DNA of 10,267 nt. It comes from WYZ-LMO11 sp964617245 (GTDB taxonomy: Archaea > Thermoproteota > Methanomethylicia > Methanomethylicales > Methanomethylicaceae). The stretch spans positions 1-10,267 of the forward strand of contig CAZTWF010000095.1 of the NCBI GenBank assembly GCA_964617245.1, given 5' to 3'. The notes beneath the pieces were generated by a model, which worked only from the letters and a program-made list of their open reading frames with translations, was not told the origin of the DNA and searched no databases. Below are positions 1-5,943 of the stretch, piece by piece. A program made the translations under genes and the position numbers. Within the stretch, counting starts at the first letter, position 1, and each line of letters starts with the position of its first letter.

Positions 1-25
1 TAAATTTATTACTTTTATAAATTTA
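1..25. repeat. AT-only inverted repeat, 9-bp arms
   Basis: TAAATTTAT at 1-9 is the exact reverse complement of ATAAATTTA at 17-25, with a 7-base spacer. Both arms are pure A/T, so a chance origin is quite possible in such AT-rich DNA. It could be an operator or the end of a gene lying to the left, but neither can be decided from this window. Confidence 0.3.
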
Positions 26-33
26 ATTAAAAC

Positions 34-58
34 TGTATTTTATAAAAACAAAAATACA
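34..58. repeat. Inverted repeat with 8-bp arms upstream of the first gene
   Basis: TGTATTTT at 34-41 pairs exactly with AAAATACA at 51-58 across a 9-base spacer. The arms include one G/C pair each, making this slightly less trivial than the repeat at 1-25. It lies 29 bases upstream of the TATA box of the gene at 119, where a transcription-factor dimer could bind. A terminator role for an unseen left-hand gene is an equally open option. Confidence 0.3.
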
Positions 59-80
59 CATAATTAATAAAAATTTTCAA

Positions 81-95
81 AAAAGATTTAAATAT
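81..95 (+). promoter_or_regulatory. BRE/TATA promoter for a leaderless gene
   Basis: A purine-rich stretch AAAAGA (81-86, BRE-like) runs into TTTAAATAT (87-95). The centre of the box is about 28 bases from the ATG at 119, so transcription would start at or within a couple of bases of the start codon. No ribosome-binding site is visible, as expected for a leaderless archaeal mRNA. Confidence 0.6.
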
Positions 96-118
96 TTATT
101 TTTTTATAAATTATTGCT

Positions 119-439
119 ATGCTCTCCTGTAAACTATCAGAAGATCTACATAAATATATTTCAATAATTGATCCACCTATTGTTGAAGGTATGAGTGGAA
201 TTAAGCATAAATTCTATTTTGTTGGAAAGGATAAAGATGATCTTATTGTAATGGATTACTGTAAGGATGATATTTCCTTATTACAATTCTTCATAAAATC
301 CTTTGATGTAAAATCAAAAATAAAAATTGCTATATGTGAAAATATTACAGAAGAAATTAGAAAACTTGCTTCTTTCTGTAATGTATTTTTAGTTAAAGAT
401 ACTGAAGATATTATAAAAATAATTAAAGAGAATTTATAA
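119..439 (+). CDS. Uncharacterised archaeal protein, possibly a degenerate endonuclease-like fold
   Basis: This gene encodes 106 residues with no signal peptide or membrane segment, so it is probably a small cytoplasmic protein. I do not recognise it firmly. The pattern GMSGIKHKFYFVGKD (about residues 24-38), then a hydrophobic strand ending in Asp (LIVMDYC, 42-48), a helix with FDVKSKIKIAIC, and ITEEIRKLASFCNVFLV near the end resembles archaeal Mrr/PD-(D/E)XK-like proteins, where a strand ending in Asp is followed by beta-alpha-beta units. The usual D/E-x-K signature is not evident, so if related it is probably catalytically dead. The ATG start is set by the TATA box 28 bases upstream. Its last 17 bases overlap the 3' end of metF on the other strand. 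The fold assignment is a weak inference. Confidence 0.7.
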   Translation: MLSCKLSEDLHKYISIIDPPIVEGMSGIKHKFYFVGKDKDDLIVMDYCKDDISLLQFFIKSFDVKSKIKIAICENITEEIRKLASFCNVFLVKDTEDIIKIIKENL

Positions 440-1319
440 TCTTTCCAATAATTCTTTCATATTCAATTGTCATTATATGAACTCCAGAGGCTTTTGTATT
501 TCTTTTAATTTCTTTAATTAAATTTGAAAAATATTCAATATTTATTTCATCTATTTTTTCACTATTTCCTTCTACTTTCTTAAGTTTATTTTTATATTCC
601 TCTGGAATTTTTATTCCTGGTAGTTTTTTCTCTACATTTTCTGCAATTCTATAAGATTTACATGGAAAAATTCCTACTAATATAAAAGGAGGTGATGGTT
701 TTAAATAATCTATAAAGTTTTTTATTTTTTCTATATCAAATGTTATTTGAGTTTGTATAAATTCAGCACCAACTTTAATTTTTCTTTCTACTTTATATAA
801 TTCTACTTCAATTGGATTTGCATTAGGATTACCTACAGCACCTATATGTATTTTTATTTCTCCATCAATAGGATTTCCATTAATATCTACTCCTTCATCA
901 ATCATTCTTCTTAACATTTTAATAAATTGTGTAGAATCAATATCATATACTGGCATAGCATTTGGATTATCTCCCATAGTTGTATGATCACCTGTAATTA
1001 CTAATACATTCTTTATTCCAAGTATACTTGCACCAAGTACATCTGATATTAATGCTATTCTATTTCTATCTCTTACAGTCATATGACATATTGTTTCTAA
1101 GCCTGTATGAGATTGTATAATATATGATGCTACTATACTATTTAAATAAGCATTTGCTCTTGGATTATCTGTTACATTACAAGCTATTACATATTTTTTT
1201 AAGAAATTTGCTTTATCTATAAGATAATCAATTTTTACACTTTTCTTTGGTTCTATTTCACTTGTAAATACAAAATTTCCATTGTATAATTCCTTCATAA
1301 AATTACTAAATATTTTCAA
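423..1319 (-). CDS. metF: Methylenetetrahydrofolate reductase, flavoprotein subunit (MetF family)
   Basis: This encodes a TIM-barrel flavoprotein that reduces 5,10-methylene-tetrahydrofolate (or an archaeal pterin) to the methyl form, feeding methionine synthesis or the methyl branch of the reductive acetyl-CoA pathway. Numbered from the chosen start, visible family motifs are FTSEIEPKK (18-26; the Glu region of the proton donor), NVTDNPRA (48-55), HMTVRDRN (79-86), NVLVITGD (104-111) and the C-terminal half GAVGNPNANP...FIQTQITFD. The length, 298 residues, is normal for the family. The reading frame is open to a GTG at 1328, but GGTG (1329-1326) followed by six bases and TTG at 1319 fits the ribosome-binding rule of the neighbouring genes, so TTG at 1319 is preferred; ATG at 1298 is a further option. 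It is co-transcribed with and translationally coupled to metV upstream. The physiological electron donor is not encoded nearby. Confidence 0.9.
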   Translation of the reverse strand: MKIFSNFMKELYNGNFVFTSEIEPKKSVKIDYLIDKANFLKKYVIACNVTDNPRANAYLNSIVASYIIQSHTGLETICHMTVRDRNRIALISDVLGASILGIKNVLVITGDHTTMGDNPNAMPVYDIDSTQFIKMLRRMIDEGVDINGNPIDGEIKIHIGAVGNPNANPIEVELYKVERKIKVGAEFIQTQITFDIEKIKNFIDYLKPSPPFILVGIFPCKSYRIAENVEKKLPGIKIPEEYKNKLKKVEGNSEKIDEINIEYFSNLIKEIKRNTKASGVHIMTIEYERIIGKIINSL

Positions 1320-1324
1320 ATATA

Positions 1325-1954
1325 TCACCTTATAAATTCTCTTGGTTTAGCTATATTTGACCAATCAAAAGCTTCTCTTATTATTTTATAATCTTCTTCT
1401 CTTCCATATTCCTTAAGTCTTTTATATATAATCACCCAAATACAATCTTTATCATTAATTTCACATTTTCCTTCTCTCATTCCTCCACATGGTCCATTAA
1501 GTAGTTTTTTTGGACAATTAGTAATTGGACATATTCCTCCTGTTTCATATAAAATACAATTACCACAAGCTCTACATTTTTCATAAAATTTTCCAATTCT
1601 CTCTACCATTCCTATAAATAAAGTATCAAGTCCAGGAATTACTTCTTTATTAGTATATTCAATAATTGTTTGAACACCAACTCCACAGCATAAAGCTATT
1701 ATTACTTCACTCTCATTAATTTCAGATTTATTATTAATTAAATCTCTTTTTAATATTCTTAAATCACATGGACTTTCTACAATTTTACCATTTGCTATTT
1801 TATTCATATTTTTAATTTTATTTACTAAGTTTTCAACTTCTTTTTCTCCTCCTGTTTGACATTTTGTAGCACATGTTCCACATCCTATAATGAATATCTT
1901 ATTGTATTTTTTGATATAATCTAATAGATTATCTTTTGTTTTTGTTATTATCAT
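1325..1954 (-). CDS. metV: MetV-like methylenetetrahydrofolate reductase C-terminal / zinc-FeS partner subunit
   Basis: This encodes a partner of MetF, known from acetogens, where MetV is thought to carry metal centres that pass electrons to the flavin of MetF. The protein (209 residues from ATG 1954) has 14 cysteines: GCGTCATKC (C25, C28, C32), SPC (C63), ALCCGVG (C89, C90), a ferredoxin-like KCRACGNC (C127, C130, C133), then CPITNCPKKLLNGPCGG (C142, C147, C156) and C164, C171. The CP...CPK.LLNGPCGG block is the hallmark of the MetV / MTHFR C-terminal domain family. The open frame reaches a TTG at 1963, but ATG 1954 leaves room for an approximately 11-base leader with a weak GGTTGAT binding site after the TATA box at 1995-1987, so it is preferred. 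It is the first gene of a two-gene operon with metF. Confidence 0.88.
   Translation of the reverse strand: MIITKTKDNLLDYIKKYNKIFIIGCGTCATKCQTGGEKEVENLVNKIKNMNKIANGKIVESPCDLRILKRDLINNKSEINESEVIIALCCGVGVQTIIEYTNKEVIPGLDTLFIGMVERIGKFYEKCRACGNCILYETGGICPITNCPKKLLNGPCGGMREGKCEINDKDCIWVIIYKRLKEYGREEDYKIIREAFDWSNIAKPREFIR
1326..1329 (-). promoter_or_regulatory. Ribosome-binding site of metF containing the metV stop codon
   Basis: On the minus strand AAGGTGAT lies at the metV/metF junction. The TGA of this motif (1327-1325) is the metV stop codon. GGTG (1329-1326) is exactly six bases before TTG at 1319, the same spacing seen at 2868 and 5917. This decides against the upstream GTG at 1328, which would sit inside its own binding site. 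Re-initiation coupling with metV is the likely consequence. Confidence 0.6.
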
Positions 1955-1970
1955 TTTAATCAACCATAAG

Positions 1971-1979
1971 ATAAATTTA
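1971..1979 (+). promoter_or_regulatory. TATA box for the leaderless gene at 2002
   Basis: GATAAATTTAG (1970-1980, core ATAAATTTA) is centred 27 bases upstream of the ATG at 2002, with no ribosome-binding site between, which fits a leaderless transcript. It lies in the start region of the opposing metV transcript, so this promoter and the one at 1987-1995 are interlocked. Confidence 0.5.
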
Positions 1980-1986
1980 GAACTTT

Positions 1987-1995
1987 GATTTATAA
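1987..1995 (-). promoter_or_regulatory. TATA box for the metV-metF operon
   Basis: Read on the minus strand this is TTATAAATC. Its centre predicts a transcription start near 1965, giving a short leader of about 11 bases before ATG 1954. The box lies only seven bases from the start of the divergent gene at 2002, so polymerase complexes on the two strands would compete. Confidence 0.5.
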
Positions 1996-2001
1996 TTATC
2001 T

Positions 2002-2358
2002 ATGATTAAAGAAATGATATTTAATGAAATAATAACTTTTGAATATATAATGTGGAGAAAATCATACATAAGTGGTGAAATAAAAGTCTTAATTGATATA
2101 ATAGAAGATTATGGTAAAAGTGGAATTGGAAAAATAGTTGATGTTATAGAAGTAAAAAATACATATCTTTATGATGATTATACTGATTTACATGGAGGAA
2201 TAGACTCTTTTTGTAGAAAAACTACATTAGATGAAGTAAAAAATATGATTATTAATAAAGAAGGAAAATTTGAATATATTGAAATAACAAAACCTCCTAT
2301 TAATCGTTTTAAACTAAAGGATCAATTTCCTATTAATCTAAAACCAAAAGAGATATAA
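2002..2358 (+). CDS. Uncharacterised small protein
   Basis: This encodes 118 residues with no membrane segment, signal peptide or recognisable motif; I do not assign a function. Visible features are an acidic/aromatic stretch NTYLYDDYTDLHGGIDSF (about residues 53-70), a single cysteine shortly after it, and a Pro/Lys-rich, probably unstructured tail (KPPINRFKLKDQFPINLKPK). Alternating hydrophobic residues in the first half suggest a small beta-rich fold. The ATG start is supported by a TATA box 27 bases upstream and the lack of a leader. It is divergent from metV and precedes the OsmC-family gene by 25 bases; the latter seems to have its own promoter, so a functional link is not implied. Codon use and base composition match the neighbours, which argues that it is a real gene. 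Confidence 0.7.
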   Translation: MIKEMIFNEIITFEYIMWRKSYISGEIKVLIDIIEDYGKSGIGKIVDVIEVKNTYLYDDYTDLHGGIDSFCRKTTLDEVKNMIINKEGKFEYIEITKPPINRFKLKDQFPINLKPKEI

Positions 2359-2359
2359 G
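2352..2359 (+). promoter_or_regulatory. TATA-like box overlapping a stop codon, for the OsmC-family gene
   Basis: GATATAAG overlaps the TAA stop (2356-2358) of the upstream gene and is centred 28 bases before ATG 2384. There is no ribosome-binding site in the 25-base gap, so a second leaderless promoter is the simplest reading, although read-through from 2002 is possible. Confidence 0.4.
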
Positions 2360-2383
2360 TTAATAGATAAAATTAATCATATT

Positions 2384-2812
2384 ATGCCAAAGGTATCATT
2401 AGTTTGGAATGGAGAACTTAAGCTTATTGGAAGAGATACATTAGGTCATGAAGTAATTTTAGAAGCTCATAAGAAATATGGAGGAACAGGTACTGGAATT
2501 ACACCAATGGATCTTTTATTAATGGCATTAGGAGGTTGTGCAGGCCTAGAAATTGTAACAATGCTTAAAAGTAGAAATCAAAAATTATTAGCTTTTGATA
2601 TTGATATTGAAGGATTAGTAAGAGAAGAAATTCCAAAAATATTAACAAAAATTTATATAAAATTTACATTAAGAGGAGAACTTGATGATGAAGTTGTAGA
2701 TAGAATAATAAATTTAACAATGTCAAAATTATGCCCAATAGCTGCAATGCTTTCACAATTATCTGAAATAAAATGGAGTTATGAAATAATAAAGAGAGAA
2801 AATGAAGTATAA
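2384..2812 (+). CDS. OsmC/Ohr-family protein
   Basis: This encodes a cytoplasmic homodimer-type protein of the OsmC superfamily, whose characterised members reduce organic or fatty-acid hydroperoxides with two active-site cysteines. The 142 residues include the start KVSLVWNGELKLIGRD (3-18), the GTGTGITPMDLLLMALGGC segment with the candidate peroxidatic cysteine C52 at the start of the central helix, and KLCPIAAML with the second cysteine C117. Both cysteines are conserved, so thiol-peroxidase activity is plausible. The subgroup is closer to the general OsmC/YhfA type than to classical Ohr, and its substrate is unknown. The start is the first ATG and matches the family N-terminus. A role in protecting the oxygen-sensitive MetFV proteins encoded next door is speculative. 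Confidence 0.85.
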   Translation: MPKVSLVWNGELKLIGRDTLGHEVILEAHKKYGGTGTGITPMDLLLMALGGCAGLEIVTMLKSRNQKLLAFDIDIEGLVREEIPKILTKIYIKFTLRGELDDEVVDRIINLTMSKLCPIAAMLSQLSEIKWSYEIIKRENEV

Positions 2813-2830
2813 GTAAATATCAGTAAATAT
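2812..2830 (+). repeat. Tandem 9-base direct repeat upstream of the first synthase gene
   Basis: AGTAAATAT occurs at 2812-2820 and again at 2822-2830, a period of 10 bases, that is one helical turn. The copies lie immediately upstream of, and run into, the presumed TATA box of the gene at 2868. This is a possible operator, but an AT-rich chance match is not excluded. Confidence 0.35.
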
Positions 2831-2836
2831 TAAAAA
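2826..2836 (+). promoter_or_regulatory. Promoter of the first glycogen-synthase-like gene
   Basis: AATATTAAAAA is followed about 26 bases later by a likely start near 2857, which would leave an 11-base leader carrying the GGTG ribosome-binding site. The geometry matches the promoter inferred for the minus-strand glucosidase gene. Confidence 0.4.
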
Positions 2837-2857
2837 TTAAAAAAACTACTATATTAT

Positions 2858-2861
2858 GGTG
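2858..2861 (+). promoter_or_regulatory. Ribosome-binding site deciding a TTG start at 2868
   Basis: GGTG is separated by six bases from TTG 2868, so the non-ATG codon is accepted as the true start. The encoded N-terminus, MNICILSWEYPP, also matches the second synthase (MKILMLSWEYPP) residue for residue in length. Confidence 0.7.
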
Positions 2862-2867
2862 TAAATT

Positions 2868-4139
2868 TTGAATATATGTATTCTATCTTGGGAATATCCA
2901 CCAAGAATTATAGGCGGTCTTGGCACATATGTTTATGAACTTTCAAGATATCTTGTAAAAATGGAACATAATGTCTATATATTTACATTAAATGATGGAA
3001 ATTTAAAGACAAGAGAATTAATGGGAGGTGTAGAAGTACATCGTCCAAAGATATTAGATATATCAGAAATACTTCCTGATGTTGTAGCTGAAGAAATAAG
3101 AAGATGGGGTCCAGGGATAAAATTCTTTTCAGATATTTGGCTATATAATTTACTTGTAAGTACAAAAATTGTAAATGATTTAATTCCAAATGAACGTAAA
3201 ACCTTTGATATAATTTCAGTTCATGATTGGCTTTCTGCTATGGCTGGTATTACTTTAAAAAAAGCATTAAAAATTCCAATGGTATTTCATATACATTCTA
3301 CTGAAAAAGGAAGAACTTTTGGTGATGGCTCAGATATTATAGATAATCTTGAGCATAAAACTGCTAATTATGCAGATAAAATAATTACAGTATCATATGC
3401 TATGAAAGATGAATTAATTTCATTAGGTTTTCCATCAGATAAAATTGAAGTAGTATGGAATGGTGTAGATCCAAATAAATATTCACCTGAAAATATTCCA
3501 TATGAAAAAATAAAAGAAATTAGAGAAAAATATGGAATATCTGATAATGAGAAAATGATTATTTTTATAGGAAGACTTACTGGAGCTAAAGGTGCTGATA
3601 AGTTAATTCTTTCAATGCCTCATGTATTATCTGAATTTCCAAATGTAAAACTTGTAATTATTGGAAAAGGAGAAATGGAAGGAGAATTAGTAAAATTAGC
3701 AGAAAGATTAGGATTAAAAAATAATATAATTTTCAATTTTAGAATGCTTCCTGAAGATGAAAGAATTATTCATTATGCAGCATGTGATTTAGCAGTTTTT
3801 CCTAGTCTATATGAACCATTTGGTATTGTTGCATTAGAAGCAATGTCAATGAAAAAACCAGTAGTTGTAGGTGCAAGAGGAGTAAGTGGAATGAGGGAAT
3901 CAGTTGTTTCAGCAGGACCAGATCAAACTGGATATCATATAAATCCATATGATCCTCAAGATATAGCCATGGCAATAAAAATGATATTAAGAGATGAAAA
4001 TCATATGAAAAGATTGGGAGAAAATGGAAGAAAAAGAGTACTTTCAGAATTTACTTGGGAGAAAATATCAAAAAGAATAGCCTCTATATATCAAGAGGTT
4101 ATAAGTAAAAATCTTCCAATGTATGGATCACACCAATGA
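2868..4139 (+). CDS. Glycogen-synthase-like GT-B glycosyltransferase (GT4/GT5 type)
   Basis: This encodes a retaining GT-B enzyme likely to transfer glucose from a nucleotide sugar to the end of an alpha-1,4-glucan in the cytoplasm. The 423 residues contain WEYPPRIIGGLG (8-19), the equivalent of the glycine-rich donor loop of glycogen synthases; SVHDWLSAMAG with H119-D120-W121; FHIHSTEKGR; the interdomain NGVDP; FIGRLTGAKG; and in the C-terminal Rossmann domain FPSLYEPFGIVALEAM with the E-x7-E pair E316/E324. A segment at about residues 60-105 is longer than in the paralogue at 6806. Residues 312-326 are encoded by 45 bases identical to that paralogue. The final 13 or so residues lie beyond the conserved helix and overlap the glucosidase gene by 49 bp on the other strand. 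Archaeal glycogen synthases have a similar size. The donor and product are inferred; a sucrose/trehalose-type transferase is a less likely alternative. Confidence 0.88.
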   Translation: MNICILSWEYPPRIIGGLGTYVYELSRYLVKMEHNVYIFTLNDGNLKTRELMGGVEVHRPKILDISEILPDVVAEEIRRWGPGIKFFSDIWLYNLLVSTKIVNDLIPNERKTFDIISVHDWLSAMAGITLKKALKIPMVFHIHSTEKGRTFGDGSDIIDNLEHKTANYADKIITVSYAMKDELISLGFPSDKIEVVWNGVDPNKYSPENIPYEKIKEIREKYGISDNEKMIIFIGRLTGAKGADKLILSMPHVLSEFPNVKLVIIGKGEMEGELVKLAERLGLKNNIIFNFRMLPEDERIIHYAACDLAVFPSLYEPFGIVALEAMSMKKPVVVGARGVSGMRESVVSAGPDQTGYHINPYDPQDIAMAIKMILRDENHMKRLGENGRKRVLSEFTWEKISKRIASIYQEVISKNLPMYGSHQ

Positions 4140-5917
4140 CTCCAATATTGAGCAGGATTTTTTAATGGTATTAGATTCATACTATATTCTGTTGGATTTG
4201 GATTTTTCCCAATAGGATGTCCAAATATTTCATTAATATAAAATATTGCTCCTTCTGATATCATATGATCCAAATTATTTAATAGAATTTCTTTTATCAT
4301 ATCTTCATATCCAAGATATTCTAATATTTTTATAAAATAAGGAATATCTCTTGGCCATATAGTTGATTTATGGTATTCTTTATCTCCTAAATAAGGTTCT
4401 ATTCTTGAAGAAATAGCTATTCCAAATGGATAAGTTTCTTTTCCAATTACTCTTAAAGTTCTATAAACAATTAATGATTTTATTGATTTAAAAGCTTTTA
4501 TTATTTCATTTTTTTCAAATAAATGTAATGCACATGAAAGAGCAACAACTCCACATGATGTTAATTCATTTGATTTCTTATTTTTCTCAATATCAATAAT
4601 ATCTACTATAAATTCTCCATTCCAAAATTTATTCTTAAAAGCTATTTCCATTCTTTCTAAATATTCTTTTATTTCATTATTTTTTGAATTTTCATAAATT
4701 AATTTAAGTACTTTTATCCAATAAGCATTAACTTCTGGTAATGAGTATTTAGGAAGCCACCATTCATTCCATTCATTAGGTAATCTTATAGGTTTCTCAT
4801 TAATTCTTGAATCAATCCAAGATTGATATGGTATACAAGCAATTAAACCATCTCTCATTACTTGTTCTCCAAATTCTATAATTTCTCTTTTCTCCATTTC
4901 CTTTAATAAAGAAATTACAATTTTTTCTATTTTCATACCAAGTTTAGAACAAAGATATAATAATAAAGGAAGAGCATCTACTGAAGTTTCTTTACAACCA
5001 ATTATATTTGGTAATTTTCTTTCTTTTTCTACAATATTCATTAAGAAAATTGCAAAATTTCTTAATTTTTCATCCCATTTAAATATTTTTGTATAAACTT
5101 CAAAATTATTTATTATTCCTTCTAATGCATCTCTTGTCCAAGGTTGTCTAAACCACCAACATCCTGCTTCTGGGAACCAAATACCATTTAAATCAAGACC
5201 AAAACTTCTTAATGTTGATAATCTGGATATTAATAATTCTTTTATTTTCTCATTAGTAAAACATAGTCTATTAATCCAAGAATTTTCTTTTATATTCCAA
5301 GGATCTTTTTTTCCATTTATTATTATTTTTAAATATTTTTCTTTAGGTATTCCAATAATAGGAGCATGAATTCTTCTTATTTCTTTAAAGAATCTTATAT
5401 AATCTTTTTCATCTTTATATCTAAAACCACAATCAATTTTATATATCCAATCAGTATGATAATTGATCCATTTTATTGATTTAAAAGGACCAATTTTTGC
5501 AATATTATCACATAATGTTACCCATTCATTATTAATATTTATATTAGAAGTTTCAAAAAAAGGAAGAATTTTACAATCTCTATTAAAAGAAATTTGAAAA
5601 TAATAATCTTTAAATTCTAAATCAATCTCTAAATCAGAATATACATATTTCGCTTTATAAGGTTCTACAATTACTTTTTCTCCAATTCCTTCTGATGAAA
5701 ATAAAATACCATCAATTATTTTAATTATACATCCATTAATTGAAGTTATAAATCCTTGAAATGGACAATCCCTATTTGGTCCAATAAATCTTTCTTTATC
5801 TATAAAGACTTCAGATGAAAATATTGAAGAAGACCATTCTCCAATTGGAGATTTTAATAATATATGTTTATTTCTTGCAAAATCCCAATCTGGATCTTCG
5901 ATTGCTTTAAATTCCAT
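4091..5917 (-). CDS. Amylo-alpha-1,6-glucosidase / glucoamylase-like glycogen debranching enzyme
   Basis: This encodes a glycoside hydrolase with a beta-rich N-terminal domain (about residues 1-205) followed by a GH15-like (alpha/alpha)6 barrel (about 210-600), the archaeal GDE family that hydrolyses alpha-1,6 or terminal glucosyl bonds of glycogen. From ATG 5917 it has 608 residues. Recognisable blocks are PEAGCWWFRQPWTRDALEG, with R262-D263 corresponding to the W.RD motif of the family, HKSTIWPRDIPYF (from H516), and the C-terminal NPAQYWSHWCDPYIGRFLL. No signal peptide is present, so it acts inside the cell. The frame is open to TTG 5929, but GGTG at 5927-5924 plus six bases places the start at ATG 5917. 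It is single-gene, convergent with the first synthase and divergent from the second operon, consistent with a degradative counterpart to synthesis. The exact specificity (debranching versus glucoamylase) cannot be read from the sequence. Confidence 0.88.
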   Translation of the reverse strand: MEFKAIEDPDWDFARNKHILLKSPIGEWSSSIFSSEVFIDKERFIGPNRDCPFQGFITSINGCIIKIIDGILFSSEGIGEKVIVEPYKAKYVYSDLEIDLEFKDYYFQISFNRDCKILPFFETSNININNEWVTLCDNIAKIGPFKSIKWINYHTDWIYKIDCGFRYKDEKDYIRFFKEIRRIHAPIIGIPKEKYLKIIINGKKDPWNIKENSWINRLCFTNEKIKELLISRLSTLRSFGLDLNGIWFPEAGCWWFRQPWTRDALEGIINNFEVYTKIFKWDEKLRNFAIFLMNIVEKERKLPNIIGCKETSVDALPLLLYLCSKLGMKIEKIVISLLKEMEKREIIEFGEQVMRDGLIACIPYQSWIDSRINEKPIRLPNEWNEWWLPKYSLPEVNAYWIKVLKLIYENSKNNEIKEYLERMEIAFKNKFWNGEFIVDIIDIEKNKKSNELTSCGVVALSCALHLFEKNEIIKAFKSIKSLIVYRTLRVIGKETYPFGIAISSRIEPYLGDKEYHKSTIWPRDIPYFIKILEYLGYEDMIKEILLNNLDHMISEGAIFYINEIFGHPIGKNPNPTEYSMNLIPLKNPAQYWSHWCDPYIGRFLLITS

Positions 5918-5923
5918 AAATTT
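5916..5923 (+). promoter_or_regulatory. TATA-like box for the winged-helix-led operon, lying on the glucosidase start codon
   Basis: ATAAATTT is about 25 bases upstream of TTG 5944 and coincides with the leader and first codon of the divergent glucosidase gene. TTTAAATT at 5906-5913 is an alternative box that would give a leader of about nine bases. The assignment depends on the uncertain start of the gene at 5944. Confidence 0.35.
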
Positions 5924-5927
5924 CACC
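5924..5927 (-). promoter_or_regulatory. Ribosome-binding site of the glucosidase gene
   Basis: GGTG read on the minus strand is six bases before ATG 5917. With a start predicted near 5929 from the TATA box at 5959-5951, the leader is only about 12 bases long and consists of little more than this site. Confidence 0.65.
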
Positions 5928-5943
5928 AATAGAAAAAGTTATT

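Noticed and set aside
1..118. Origin of replication or CRISPR leader in the AT-rich left end
   Set aside because: Apart from two short inverted repeats and a promoter there are no repeated origin-box-like elements, no repeat-spacer pattern and no associated genes.
2983..3189. A 68-codon open frame on the minus strand inside the first synthase gene
   Set aside because: It lies wholly antisense to a well-supported enzyme, its translation is a low-complexity Leu/His-rich string typical of the complement of AT-rich coding DNA, and no promoter or ribosome-binding site precedes it.
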